From Oscillospiraceae bacterium (GTDB taxonomy: Bacteria; Bacillota; Clostridia; Oscillospirales; CAG-272), in the NCBI GenBank assembly GCA_015065455.1, contig SVQI01000014.1:1-44830 (forward strand): DNA of 44,830 nucleotides. Reading direction: 5' to 3'. The notes below the pieces were generated by a model. The model searched no databases, was not told the origin of the DNA, and saw nothing but the letters and a program-made list of their open reading frames with translations. Within the stretch, counting starts at the first letter, position 1; each line of letters opens with the position of its first letter. Position numbers and translations under genes: made by a program. This document shows positions 34,238-42,609 of this stretch, piece by piece.

Positions 34238-34478
34238 GTTTTTGCGGTTTCCAAAGGAGCTTTTTTCAAAAAGCACCTTTGGTGTGGGTTCGGGAGCGAA
34301 GAAGCTGACATTCTGTGTCTTTTTTACGCGCGGAGCGCGTAATTCTCGGCTCCATCTGACGAGGTAGCGAAGCGGCGGCGAGGGAGTGAATGACATCACG
34401 GTGTGATGTCAGAGCCGAGCCGTGACCGAACCGCAGTAGACGCTGTCAAAAACGAAGTTTTGACTGAGGGAGAGAAGA
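34238..34478. repeat. Intergenic repeat family B, copy 3
   Basis: The most complete copy: lead-in TTTTTGCGGTTTCCAAAGG, GTGTGGGTTCGGGAGCGAAG, CGCGCGGAGCGCG, TCGGCTCCATCTGACGAGG, ACCGAACCGCAGTAGACGCT, ACTGAGGGAGAGAAG. Its variable hairpins are GACATCAC-GGT-GTGATGTC and GTCAAAA-ACGAAG-TTTTGAC. The remaining gap to 34750 is AT-rich promoter DNA. Confidence 0.75.
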
Positions 34479-34576
34479 ACAGGCGGTTTAATTAAATAAT
34501 ACTGTCCGTTTTTAGAAAAATTCTAACTTTTTTGATGCATCTACCTCGTTTTTTTCTTTTTAATAAAACTTAAACA

Positions 34577-34718
34577 TTTTAAAAACATCACAAAAACATT
34601 GACAGGATATAATTTGCCTGTACGGTGAGGAAAGCGGTAAAACGCTTACAAAGATTTTTTGATATTAACAAAACTCAAACAATTCTCAAAACTTTTTAAA
34701 ACATCATTAAAATATAAT
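34577..34718 (+). promoter_or_regulatory. Tandem putative promoters with a repeated TTTTAAAACATCA motif
   Basis: Two TATAAT boxes (34608-34613 and 34713-34718) are each preceded by a near-identical motif: TTTTAAAAACATCA at 34577-34590 and TTTTTAAAACATCA at 34693-34706. The motif-to-box distances differ (17 and 6 bp), so a single fixed promoter architecture is not proven. Direct repeats of this kind are where OmpR-type regulators bind, and such a regulator is encoded just downstream. Confidence 0.45.
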
Positions 34719-34750
34719 ATGCTTGTAAAAGCAGGAAAGAGGTTAGTATT

Positions 34751-35116
34751 ATGAATAAAAATGATCAGGATTATCTCGTTAGAAAGATTCGCACACAGTA
34801 CACTGAAAAGGAACATACCGCTCTTGACGAACTTAAAGAATTAGATACCAAGGTTAAGCGTCCTGCCAATGTATTTGCATATGTTTTTGGCAGCATCAGC
34901 GCAATTATAATGGGTAGCGGTATGAGTCTTGTAATGACCGATATTGCCGAAATCGTAGGTATAAAAAATCCAATGCTTTACGGTATTGTAATCGGTCTTG
35001 TGGGTATGTTTATGGCAATCATCAATTATCCCATATATAAAGGGATTCTCGGCTCACGTCGTAAAAAATATGCAGAAAAAATTATTGCACTCAGTGACAA
35101 AATTATGAAAGGTTAA
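34751..35116 (+). CDS. Small two-helix membrane protein, paralog of the one at 38262
   Basis: 121 aa. A charged N-terminal 35 residues (RKIRTQYTEKEHTALDELKE) precede two membrane helices (about 42-65 and 74-95), then a short basic tail. The second half aligns with the protein at 38262-38663: MGSGMSLVMTDIAEIVG against MGMGMSLAMTEIGKVIG, and NYPIYKGIL against AYPIYNRIV. No function is recognised. It opens the region regulated around the two-component system, with AGGAAAGAGG upstream. Confidence 0.75.
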   Translation: MNKNDQDYLVRKIRTQYTEKEHTALDELKELDTKVKRPANVFAYVFGSISAIIMGSGMSLVMTDIAEIVGIKNPMLYGIVIGLVGMFMAIINYPIYKGILGSRRKKYAEKIIALSDKIMKG

Positions 35117-35128
35117 GGGTGAAATATA

Positions 35129-35431
35129 ATGGCAGGATTTTTCAAGAAAGCATTTCAGGATATGAAGGAATCTGCAAAAGCGCAGCACGAGGTTGACAAG
35201 GCTAATTTTGAAGCAGCAAAAGCTGAGGCAAAAGCAAATTTTGAGGAAAACAGAGGTTACAATACCTTTGCGAAGGCAAAGGCTGATGCTAAGAAAAACT
35301 GGGATGATGCACATATGACTCCCGCAGAAAGAGCTGCAAGGATGCAAGAAGAACGTGACGAGCAGATTGCAGCCGCAAAGGCAAGAACTGCAGCTGCTAA
35401 CGAACGTTATGAAGCCGCAAAAAAGAAATAA
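35129..35431 (+). CDS. Small Ala/Lys/Glu-rich helical protein
   Basis: 100 aa, no hydrophobic segment beyond MAGFFKKAFQDM, which could form an amphipathic helix. The rest is highly charged and helical (AEAKANFEENRGYNTFAK, TPAERAARMQEERDEQ). Similar short proteins occur in Firmicutes without known function. It starts 12 nt after the membrane-protein gene (weak ribosome site GGGTGA), so the two are co-transcribed. A long hairpin follows directly. Confidence 0.7.
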   Translation: MAGFFKKAFQDMKESAKAQHEVDKANFEAAKAEAKANFEENRGYNTFAKAKADAKKNWDDAHMTPAERAARMQEERDEQIAAAKARTAAANERYEAAKKK

Positions 35432-35434
35432 ATT

Positions 35435-35480
35435 ATTAAGCACAAGCGAGATACCGAGCGGTATCTCGCTTGTGCTTAAT
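35435..35480 (+). terminator. Perfect 21-bp hairpin with a 4-nt loop
   Basis: ATTAAGCACAAGCGAGATAC-C (35435-35455) pairs without mismatch with 35460-35480 around the loop GAGC. No immediate T run follows; the next T's are at 35490. It may be an attenuating or mRNA-stabilising hairpin rather than a classical terminator. It begins 3 nt after the 100-aa gene. Confidence 0.7.
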
Positions 35481-35635
35481 ATCAACATCTTTTAAGATAA
35501 TATTGTTTATTATGAAAGAATGTATCATTAAACAAATATATATTTTTTTTAAGAAAAATATAAAACGCAAACAAAACTTTAACATTTGAGTGTTACACTG
35601 TATAATAGAATAGAGTAATTTGCGGAGGTACATAT

Positions 35636-36307
35636 ATGTTTAAGATATTAGTTGTAGAAGATGACAAGGAACTGAATAGAACAGTCTGTTCCTTTCTGAA
35701 TCATAGCGGATATGAAGCGACCGGATGTCTTAACGGAAATGAAGCATACGATGCACTCTATGATAATATGTTCGACCTTATCGTATCTGATATTATGATG
35801 CCCGGTGTTGACGGCTTTGAGTTTGCAAGAAACGTACGTGAGTTCAATGAGGATATTCCTATTCTGTTTATGACCGCACGTGACGATATTGCTTCAAAGC
35901 AAAGAGGCTTTCGTATAGGAGTGGACGATTATATGGTTAAGCCTATCGACCTTGATGAACTATTTTTGCGAATCGGCGCACTTCTTCGCCGAGCTAAGAT
36001 TGCATCCAGCCGTAAACTTGAAATCGGCAGCTTTGTAATGGATGCCGATGAACACACCGCATATTTAGATGATGAGGAAATCTCCCTTACCAACCGCGAA
36101 TTCAGCATCCTCTATAAATTGCTGAGCTACCCCAAAAAGACGTTTACAAGAACTCAGCTTATGGATGAATTTTGGGATGCCGACACCGAAACGGCGCCCA
36201 GAGCTGTGGATGTATATATGACAAAGCTTCGTACCAAGCTATCAAATTGCGAGGATTTTGAAATTAAGACCGTTCACGGACTTGGCTATAAGGCGGTGAT
36301 CAAGTGA
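35636..36307 (+). CDS. OmpR-family response regulator
   Basis: 223 aa with both domains intact. The receiver has the acidic pair in VVEDDKEL, the phospho-acceptor Asp52 in IVSDIMMPGVDGFE, the Thr in LFMTARDD and the Lys in MVKPIDLDEL. The winged helix (about 125-223) has SLTNREFSILYKLLSYP, RAVDVYMTKLRTKL and KTVHGLGYKAVIK. It overlaps the kinase gene by 4 bp. It has its own probable promoter (a TATAAT at about 35600) in AT-rich DNA. The partner kinase and the small membrane proteins around it suggest a cell-envelope stress circuit, but the signal is not known. Confidence 0.93.
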   Translation: MFKILVVEDDKELNRTVCSFLNHSGYEATGCLNGNEAYDALYDNMFDLIVSDIMMPGVDGFEFARNVREFNEDIPILFMTARDDIASKQRGFRIGVDDYMVKPIDLDELFLRIGALLRRAKIASSRKLEIGSFVMDADEHTAYLDDEEISLTNREFSILYKLLSYPKKTFTRTQLMDEFWDADTETAPRAVDVYMTKLRTKLSNCEDFEIKTVHGLGYKAVIK

Positions 36308-37371
36308 AGAAACTGACCTTTCGAAACGTATTGCGGACGATCAGTAATTTTCTCGTGTTTTTTCTAACCATAGGATTTGCTGTATCTTGCTGTATGATGC
36401 TGTTTCTAAACACCTTGGCAGATTCGATGGGGCTGACCTTTACTGCTACAAACATTGCCTCTGCTGCAAAAATCACATTTATCAATGTGCTGTTACTTAC
36501 ATTTATTTTTGCAACGATTGACTATGTCCGAAGGAAAATCAATATTGACCGTCCCGTTAAGGTGATTACCAATACCACAGAGAAGATTATGAGGGGCGAT
36601 TTTACCGCTCGTATCCCCAACATGCACGGTGCCGGTATGGAAGGATTTAATCAGATTGGTACAGCAGTGAATTCTATGGCACAGGAGCTGTCCGGTATTG
36701 AAACTCTGCGAACCGATTTTGTTGCCAACGTGTCACACGAGATGAAAACCCCTCTTGCTGTGATGCAGAATTACGGAACATTATTGCAGACTCCGCAGCT
36801 CAGTGAAGAAAAGCGTATGGAGTACGCTAAGGGTGTGACCGATGCTTCTCGCCGTTTGGCAGAGATGATGACTAATATTCTGAAGCTTAACCGCCTTGAA
36901 AATCAGCAAATTTTTCCTGAAACCACCAAGTTTGATTTGGGTGAACAGCTTTGCGAATGTCTTTTGCAGTTTGAAAATGTCTGGGAAAAGAAAAAGATTG
37001 AAATTGACACTGACATTACAGAGGATATTAAAGTAGAAGCTGATGCAGAGCTTCTCTCGCTTGTTTGGAATAATCTGTTTTCCAATGCTTTTAAATTCAC
37101 CGAGAATGGCGGAACTGTGTCTTTGAGCCTTACCGCAACAGATCACCACGCCATTGTGAAAGTAACCGATACCGGATGCGGTATGACGCGTGAGGTCGGT
37201 GCACATATATTTGAAAAATTCTATCAAGGTGATACTTCTCATTCTGTTCAGGGTAATGGACTTGGACTTGCTTTAGTTAAGAGAGTTGTTGATATTATGC
37301 AGGGCGAAATCAGCGTAGAAAGTGTTGTTGGCAAAGGTTCTACCTTCACCGTGAAGATACGGAGGGCTTGA
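36304..37371 (+). CDS. HAMP-containing sensor histidine kinase
   Basis: 355 aa. Two membrane helices (about 13-38 and 54-76) are separated by only a short outer loop, so it may sense within the membrane. HAMP is at about 78-130, and the phospho-acceptor is His145 in FVANVSHEMKTPLAVM. ATPase boxes are N (NNLFSNAFKF), G1 (TDTGCGM) and G2 (GNGLGLALVK). The start is GTG at 36304, overlapping the regulator stop. Kinases with such tiny outer loops often take input from partner membrane proteins; the neighbouring genes could play that role. Confidence 0.92.
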   Translation: MKKLTFRNVLRTISNFLVFFLTIGFAVSCCMMLFLNTLADSMGLTFTATNIASAAKITFINVLLLTFIFATIDYVRRKINIDRPVKVITNTTEKIMRGDFTARIPNMHGAGMEGFNQIGTAVNSMAQELSGIETLRTDFVANVSHEMKTPLAVMQNYGTLLQTPQLSEEKRMEYAKGVTDASRRLAEMMTNILKLNRLENQQIFPETTKFDLGEQLCECLLQFENVWEKKKIEIDTDITEDIKVEADAELLSLVWNNLFSNAFKFTENGGTVSLSLTATDHHAIVKVTDTGCGMTREVGAHIFEKFYQGDTSHSVQGNGLGLALVKRVVDIMQGEISVESVVGKGSTFTVKIRRA

Positions 37372-37372
37372 T

Positions 37373-38257
37373 ATGGACTGGAAAAATCTTGGAAAGATAT
37401 TACTCTTTCCACATATCGCTATTATGATCATATTGCTTCCGATTGCTACTGTGTTTTTAGTGTATTCTATGGTGTTTTTAGGGACTGAGTCAGTTGCCGC
37501 CATTATTTCATATGTGCTTGCCGCTTATACATTAACGGTATGGTGCTTTAAGATACCGTATCTAATTAAGTTTTTCAAGACGTTTAAAAACGAAAACAAG
37601 TATGCAAGGCTTTGGCAAAACGATACAAGACTCAGAGTAAATGTTTCACTGTACGGAACGTTGATTTTTAATACCGCATACGCTTTGTTGCAGCTTGGAA
37701 TGGGATTCTGGCACCATACGTTTTGGTTTTATTCCTTGGCGGGTTATTATATCTCACTTGCTGTTATGCGATTCTTTTTGGTGCGTCACACAAGGAAACA
37801 CAACCCCGGAGAGAAGATGCTTGATGAGCTTCGTAAATACCGTGCCTGCGGTATTGTGTTTCTCATTATGAACTTAGTGCTCGCACTAATAATCTTCTTT
37901 ATGGTGTATTGGAACAGAACGTTTAATCACCATGAAATCACTACCATAGCATTGGCGGCATATACATTTACTTCGTTGACAATTGCTATTATAAATACGG
38001 TGAAATATCGAAAATATAACAGTCCTGTTTATTCTGCTTCAAAAGCGATCAGTCTTGCATCGGCGTGTGTGTCCATGCTGACTCTCGAATCGACAATGCT
38101 GACAACCTTTGGTGACGGAACAATGAGCTTAACGGGACGGCGAATTTTACTTGGTATATCCGGTGGCGTAATATCCGTATTTATCATTGCTATGGCAATT
38201 TATATGATCATACAGGGAACGAAAAAGATGAAGCTGTTAAAGACAGTTAAGGAGTAA
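37373..38257 (+). CDS. Polytopic membrane protein of unknown function
   Basis: 294 aa with about eight membrane helices (for example 14-36, 40-62, 95-130, 160-185, 195-225, 255-280). No catalytic motif was seen. It starts 1 nt after the kinase stop, so it belongs to the same operon. Membrane proteins in this position, next to a kinase with little outer domain, may be sensor partners or the regulated target. I do not recognise the family with confidence. Confidence 0.75.
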   Translation: MDWKNLGKILLFPHIAIMIILLPIATVFLVYSMVFLGTESVAAIISYVLAAYTLTVWCFKIPYLIKFFKTFKNENKYARLWQNDTRLRVNVSLYGTLIFNTAYALLQLGMGFWHHTFWFYSLAGYYISLAVMRFFLVRHTRKHNPGEKMLDELRKYRACGIVFLIMNLVLALIIFFMVYWNRTFNHHEITTIALAAYTFTSLTIAIINTVKYRKYNSPVYSASKAISLASACVSMLTLESTMLTTFGDGTMSLTGRRILLGISGGVISVFIIAMAIYMIIQGTKKMKLLKTVKE

Positions 38258-38261
38258 CAAA

Positions 38262-38663
38262 ATGGAAAACAAAGAAAAGTTTAATTATACCTATTCCGCA
38301 AAGGAGCAGGAGGAAATAAAGGAAATTCGTAAAAAATATGCCTCCCCCGAAGAAACCGAGGACAAGATGGCACAGCTTCGCCGTCTGGATGCTGCCGTGA
38401 CACAAAAAGCAACAAGGGTTTCTCTTGTGTTCGGTATTATCGGTGCTTTGATTTTAGGAATGGGAATGAGCCTTGCTATGACCGAGATTGGAAAAGTGAT
38501 CGGGCTTAACGGTGGAATGGCTATGCTGGTTGGAATTGTTATCGGCGTTATTGGTATTGTGCTTGTGTGTTTGGCTTACCCGATATATAACCGCATAGTT
38601 AAGAAAGAGCGAGAAAAGATTGCTCCCGAAATTATCAGACTTACAGATGAATTAATGAAATAA
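38262..38663 (+). CDS. Small two-helix membrane protein, paralog of the one at 34751
   Basis: 133 aa. A charged N-terminal 45 residues (YSAKEQEEIKEIRKKYASP) precede two membrane helices (about 53-75 and 85-107) and a basic tail. The shared MGMSL.MT.I and YPIY motifs with the protein at 34751 show duplication. It lies 4 nt after the previous gene and is the last gene of the operon. Confidence 0.78.
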   Translation: MENKEKFNYTYSAKEQEEIKEIRKKYASPEETEDKMAQLRRLDAAVTQKATRVSLVFGIIGALILGMGMSLAMTEIGKVIGLNGGMAMLVGIVIGVIGIVLVCLAYPIYNRIVKKEREKIAPEIIRLTDELMK

Positions 38664-38666
38664 TGT

Positions 38667-38702
38667 AATGTTTGTTTCTCTGAAAAGACAGAAACAAACA
38701 TT
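38667..38702 (+). terminator. Hairpin at the end of the two-component operon
   Basis: AATGTTTGTTTCT and AGAAACAAACATT form a perfect 13-bp stem around a 10-nt loop, right after the stop. Its T tail is poor. Confidence 0.6.
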
Positions 38703-38793
38703 AATATTCGAATATTTTATCTAGGGTCTAAAGGTTATTTCTTCCAAAATAACAAAGAGTTTATAATTGGTTTATATCTTATGTTTATATAGA

Positions 38794-39047
38794 CGACCTC
38801 ATCCGCCGCGCCGTGTTATGTAATTAACAAAAAATAATAATTAACCGCGGCACGCCACCTTCTCCCACCGGAGAAGGCTCAAAATCAGTGCGGTTTCTTT
38901 AAAATTAATCATATTTAATGAATGTATATTTTTTGAAAATAAAGGCAAGAATTTTTACTTTGCGCCTTCTCCGGTGGGAGAAGGTGGCTCGGCAGTACAC
39001 AAATAAACGACATAATTATATTCTGTTGCCGAGACGGATGAGGTCGT
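38794..39047. mobile_element. MITE-like palindromic element (family D), copy 2
   Basis: About 254 bp with inverted ends ACGACCTCATCCG (38794-38806) and CGGATGAGGTCGT (39035-39047). The inner inverted pair is GCCACCTTCTCCCACCGGAG against CTCCGGTGGGAGAAGGTGGC, almost perfect over 20 bp or more. The right part contains the 58-bp module also seen at 11328. It has no open frame. It shares its overall plan and inner arms with the 11429-11690 element, while the end sequences have diverged together (GAACTCATCC against GACCTCATCC). Confidence 0.65.
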
Positions 39048-39221
39048 GTCTATGCAAATTCTAATTTTGGGGAAGAGTGTCACAAAGCGAATATGGAGTG
39101 TTCGCATGTTATTCTTGCGCGTATGCCGCGAAGTATTCCGAACACTATAATCGGGCAACAACACCTAAATCTGTAGGGTGAATTTTTGTGTCTGCACGAA
39201 AAACTAAAATAAATAAAAAAC

Positions 39222-39250
39222 AGCGGAGTGAAAATTACTTCGCTGCGCAA
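39222..39250. terminator. Orphan terminator-like hairpin
   Basis: CAGCGGAGTGA...TTACTTCGCTG, related to the terminators at 10934, 15283 and 31762, but no gene ends immediately before it on either strand. It may be a relic of a lost gene. Confidence 0.4.
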
Positions 39251-39286
39251 TATATGTTTTTTTATAATTAATGTTGAGAAGCTATA

Positions 39287-39315
39287 TTGTATTATGCGCG
39301 TAAATATGGTATAAT
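39287..39315 (+). promoter_or_regulatory. Promoter of hppA
   Basis: TTGTAT (39287-39292), 17 bp, TATAAT (39310-39315), about 29 bp before the hppA ATG. Confidence 0.65.
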
Positions 39316-39344
39316 AATACAACAATAAAATAAAGGAGATTACA

Positions 39345-41438
39345 ATGGAACAAACAATTTATCTATCTCTTTCTCTTGTAGCCATTGCAGCAGTAATTAC
39401 TTTGTGTTTCGTATTCGTGCTGTTTCACAAGGTATCTCGCCTGAAAATCGGAGACAAGAGAGTCGAGGAAATTCAGAACTACATTCATAGTGGGGCTATG
39501 ACATTCCTTTCTCGCGAATACAAGCTCATCATTCCTTTCGTTTTGGGTGTAGGCGCATTGCTCGCAATACTTGGCTTCATACCCGCTCTTAAAGGTGCTG
39601 AAGGCATTGGTTGGCAGGCGGCAATTTGCTTTATAGTTGGCGCGTGCTTCTCTGCTACAGCCGGCTGGATTGGTATGTCGATTGCTACCAAAGCAAATGC
39701 AAGAACTGCCATAAAAGCTAAGGAAGAGGGAATGTCCGGTGCGCTGAAGGTTGCATTCAGCGGCGGAGCTGTGTTAGGCCTTTCTGTTGCCGGCTTTGGC
39801 TTGCTTGGATTGGTTGGTATTTTTTTGGTCGTTTATTTGATCACAAATGATGTTCACGCGCCTGTACAGATATTGACCGGATATAGCCTTGGATGCTCTT
39901 TGATTGCTCTGTTTGCTCGTGTTGGCGGTGGTATCTACACCAAGGCCGCCGATGTTGGCGCTGACTTGGTTGGCAAGTTGGAGGCAGGTATCCCCGAGGA
40001 TGACCCCCGCAATCCCGCTACGATTGCCGATAACGTGGGCGATAACGTAGGCGACATTGCCGGTATGGGCTCTGACCTCACCGAGTCTTATGTTGGTTCT
40101 ATTATCTCTTGTCTTACTATGGCGCTCTTTACAGGCCTTTCCTTTAAACACATTTTGTTTCCTATTCTCATTTGCGGCATCGGAATTTTGGCGTCTGTGA
40201 TCTCTGTTATGATCGTCCGCGCTCGCAATTGGAAGGATCCCCATAAGGCGCTTAATATTTCTACATACATTGCTACTACTATTGTTGTAGTTGCATCGAT
40301 TTTGCTTTCGATATTCTATTTGGGTGAGTATAAGTATATGTTCTGCGTTATAGTCGGACTTGTTGCCGGTATTGGCGTAGGCTTTGTTGCGGAACTGTAC
40401 ACCTCTGACAAATTTGCTTCTGTTAAGGCAATCGCAAAAGAGTCCCAAACCGGACACGGCACAAATATTATTGCAGGCCTTGGAGTAGGTATGCGCTCAA
40501 CCTGGCTGACTATTGCATGCCTGGGTGCAGCAATTGCGTTGGCGTATTTCTTTGGCGATTCTTATGGAATTGCACTTGCAGCGGTAGGTATGCTTTGTAC
40601 GGTAGGTATTACCGTATCGGTTGACGGCTACGGTCCGATTTCCGATAACGCCGGCGGTATTGCCGAAATGTCGGGTATGCCCGGCGAGGTTCGCAGTATC
40701 ACTGATAAGCTGGATGCTGTTGGAAACACGACAGCTGCTATCGGAAAGGGCTTCTGCATCGGTTCTGCCACTTTGACATCTCTTGCGTTTATCGTTTCCT
40801 TTATAGAGGCGGTAAAGGTACATGTTGCTGATTTCAGTATTTCTTTAAGTGACCCCTGCGTACTGGTTGGCTTGCTTATCGGTGCAATGCTTCCGTATCT
40901 GTTCAGCGCTATGACTATTGGCTCTGTGGGCAGAGCTGCCAACAAGATGGTAGAAGAGGTTCGCGCGCAGTTTGAAAATGATCCGGATATTCTTACCGGT
41001 AACAGCGTTCCGGACTACAACCGCTGTATTGATATATCCACAAAAGCCTCTCTGCGCGAAATGATAGCCCCCGGTCTACTGGCGATCCTGGCTCCGGCTG
41101 CCGTAGGTCTTGTGCTCGGTGCTACAGGTCTGGGTGGTATGCTGATTGGTGGTTTGGTATCTGCAATTATGCTGGCTGTATTTATGGCGAATGCGGGCGG
41201 CGCGTGGGATAACGCGAAAAAATATGTGGAAGCAGGCAACTTTGGTGGCAAGGGAAGTGAAACCCATAAAGCTTCCATTACCGGCGATACTGTTGGAGAC
41301 CCGCTTAAGGATACTGCAGGCCCGGCGATGGACATTCTTATTAAGCTTATGTCTGTCATTTCTTTGATTTTGGTACCCGTTCTGGTTGAACTGACACCCG
41401 TTTGGGATATCATTGTAGCTTTTTTTGAAAAGATCTAA
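39345..41438 (+). CDS. hppA: Membrane-bound ion-translocating pyrophosphatase, K+-dependent type
   Basis: 697 aa, about 16 membrane helices, full length. It hydrolyses pyrophosphate and pumps Na+ and/or H+ outwards. Signatures are ADVGADLVGKLEAGIPEDDP (the PPi/Mg site), DNVGDNVGDIAGMGSD, SVDGYGPISDNAGGIAEM, and late D-x-x-x-D motifs in GDTVGDPLKDTAGP. The residue that separates K+-dependent (Ala) from K+-independent (Lys) enzymes lies in GNTTAAIGKGF and is Ala, so K+ dependence is predicted. Pumped-ion choice cannot be read reliably. AAAGGAGAT precedes the ATG. It is a single-gene transcript with its own promoter and terminator. Confidence 0.96.
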   Translation: MEQTIYLSLSLVAIAAVITLCFVFVLFHKVSRLKIGDKRVEEIQNYIHSGAMTFLSREYKLIIPFVLGVGALLAILGFIPALKGAEGIGWQAAICFIVGACFSATAGWIGMSIATKANARTAIKAKEEGMSGALKVAFSGGAVLGLSVAGFGLLGLVGIFLVVYLITNDVHAPVQILTGYSLGCSLIALFARVGGGIYTKAADVGADLVGKLEAGIPEDDPRNPATIADNVGDNVGDIAGMGSDLTESYVGSIISCLTMALFTGLSFKHILFPILICGIGILASVISVMIVRARNWKDPHKALNISTYIATTIVVVASILLSIFYLGEYKYMFCVIVGLVAGIGVGFVAELYTSDKFASVKAIAKESQTGHGTNIIAGLGVGMRSTWLTIACLGAAIALAYFFGDSYGIALAAVGMLCTVGITVSVDGYGPISDNAGGIAEMSGMPGEVRSITDKLDAVGNTTAAIGKGFCIGSATLTSLAFIVSFIEAVKVHVADFSISLSDPCVLVGLLIGAMLPYLFSAMTIGSVGRAANKMVEEVRAQFENDPDILTGNSVPDYNRCIDISTKASLREMIAPGLLAILAPAAVGLVLGATGLGGMLIGGLVSAIMLAVFMANAGGAWDNAKKYVEAGNFGGKGSETHKASITGDTVGDPLKDTAGPAMDILIKLMSVISLILVPVLVELTPVWDIIVAFFEKI

Positions 41439-41460
41439 AGCTTTATAATTTAAAAAACAG

Positions 41461-41498
41461 ACAATAACCGCGGAGCGATATCACTTCGCGGTTATTGT
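41461..41498 (+). terminator. Terminator of hppA
   Basis: ACAATAACCGCG and CGCGGTTATTGT form a perfect 12-bp stem 22 nt past the stop. Confidence 0.75.
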
Positions 41499-41530
41499 GT
41501 GCAAGTAATAAACTTTAACTTTATGCTTAA

Positions 41531-41851
41531 CCAAAAAAGTAAAGTGCACAGTATAAATCTCCTTGTTTTACAGATAATAGTATCACAATTTGAAAATTTT
41601 GTGTAGGGGCTGGCGTCCCCGACAGCCCGTAAGGGTATGCGAAAATTAACGGACAGTCGAGGACGCCTGTCCCTACGAAAGTGATAAAGGAGATTTATAT
41701 ATGAAGGCTACAGGAATAGTTCGTAGAATAGAGGAATGCGTTATAATAGGGCAAACCGCCTGAAACCCGCATAAACACTAGGATTTTTGTAAGTTTGACC
41801 TATTGAACACAAGGGTGTCAAAAACGGGTTTTGATTGATTTTTATACATAG
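41531..41851 (+). repeat. Cassette-array repeat R1 with SpoVT/AbrB-like 5' fragment and an inserted palindrome
   Basis: Order: AAAGTAAA, CAGTATAAATCTCCTTG, TACAGATAATA, CACAATTTG, then AAAGGAGATTTATAT and an ATG (41701) opening MKATGIVRRIEECVIIGQTA-stop. The first 12 residues match SpoVT/AbrB-type regulators (MKATGIVRRIDD). TATAAATCTCCTT and AAGGAGATTTATA are inverted, so the ribosome site would be paired. This copy also holds an inserted imperfect palindrome (GTAGGGGCTGGCGTCCCCGA to GTCGAGGACGCCTGTCCCTA, 41604-41677). The unit ends at a terminator shared with the next minus-strand gene. Confidence 0.7.
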
Positions 41852-41882
41852 CAAAAGCGAGGTGAATTTCACCTCGCTTTTG
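41852..41882. terminator. Terminator at the end of repeat R1
   Basis: CAAAAGCGAGGTGAA-T-TTCACCTCGCTTTTG, a near-perfect palindrome, abutting the stop of the minus-strand gene. An almost identical one is at 42841-42871 in the equivalent place. Confidence 0.8.
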
Positions 41883-41883
41883 G

Positions 41884-42573
41884 TTATCTGTCAAAGAACT
41901 TTTCTTGTTTTTCAAGAAAGCGTTGTCGTTCAGCATCGCTTAAATTATTAAACTTAGTAAGAACTTTTGATATTTTTTTATTTTTTGTCAAACGTTTAAC
42001 CCGACTCACTTGTATCGGATATGTAAATAGAGTTAGAAAAAATCCGTTTCCAAGAACATCGGCAAAAGCAAACGTTTTGGCGAATTTGAGTACATCTTTT
42101 CGATTGGTTTCGTAAGCGTCGGTTAATTTGTAATATTCATTAAAATTGGCTACTTCAAAAAACATATAACACATCGGAACTAATTCTAATATGTCAAATT
42201 TGTCAAACGTTCCAAAAACATAGTTCTGCAAAGTGATATCCAAACGGTCACCATCTTGTAAACCCTTAATATGATAATTACAACCAACGCGCAGAATCAT
42301 CTTATCCAGAGAATTCATCAAAAAGCCGGTAGCCTTTTTGGCAAGCTTATCTTTCCAATCATTTTCCTCAATTTCGTTTAAAGCCGATTTTATATCTGAT
42401 GTTATTGGAACAAGAGATAGAGAAAACTCATTATCAAAAACTTCTGCTATGATTGAAGAAGTCATCCCTTCCTCGCATAAAGCCGAAATATAATAATATC
42501 GCTCGCCGTGAGAATCAGATATTTTTATTTTGCAGTCGTAAATACTCTCTTTTAGCACAAGGGAAATTTTCAT
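41884..42573 (-). CDS. Hypothetical protein in the repeat-flanked array
   Basis: 229 aa. The start is the ATG at 42573 with AAGGTGG upstream; the in-frame TTG at 42576 is less likely. The N-terminal 100 residues look beta-rich (ISLVLKESIYDCKIKISD, YYYISALCEEG). The C-terminal part is helical and ends in a basic/acidic stretch (RLTKNKKISKVLTKF, DAERQRFLEKQEKFFDR). There is no signal peptide or sure membrane helix; a mildly hydrophobic stretch (NGFFLTLFTYPIQV) is near 175. I do not recognise the family. It lies alone between repeats R1 and R2, with its promoter region inside or next to R2. Confidence 0.65.
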   Translation of the reverse strand: MKISLVLKESIYDCKIKISDSHGERYYYISALCEEGMTSSIIAEVFDNEFSLSLVPITSDIKSALNEIEENDWKDKLAKKATGFLMNSLDKMILRVGCNYHIKGLQDGDRLDITLQNYVFGTFDKFDILELVPMCYMFFEVANFNEYYKLTDAYETNRKDVLKFAKTFAFADVLGNGFFLTLFTYPIQVSRVKRLTKNKKISKVLTKFNNLSDAERQRFLEKQEKFFDR

Positions 42574-42609
42574 CAAATCACCACCTTAAATTTATTATAT
42601 CACAACTAA

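Noticed and set aside
39774..40457. 227-codon minus-strand open frame inside hppA
   Set aside because: It is the antisense shadow of a well-conserved pyrophosphatase, with no ribosome site or recognisable motif.
41604..41677. Small stem-loop RNA gene
   Set aside because: The palindrome resembles a common dispersed intergenic repeat and interrupts repeat R1 only. It has no promoter or terminator, so an inserted repeat is simpler.
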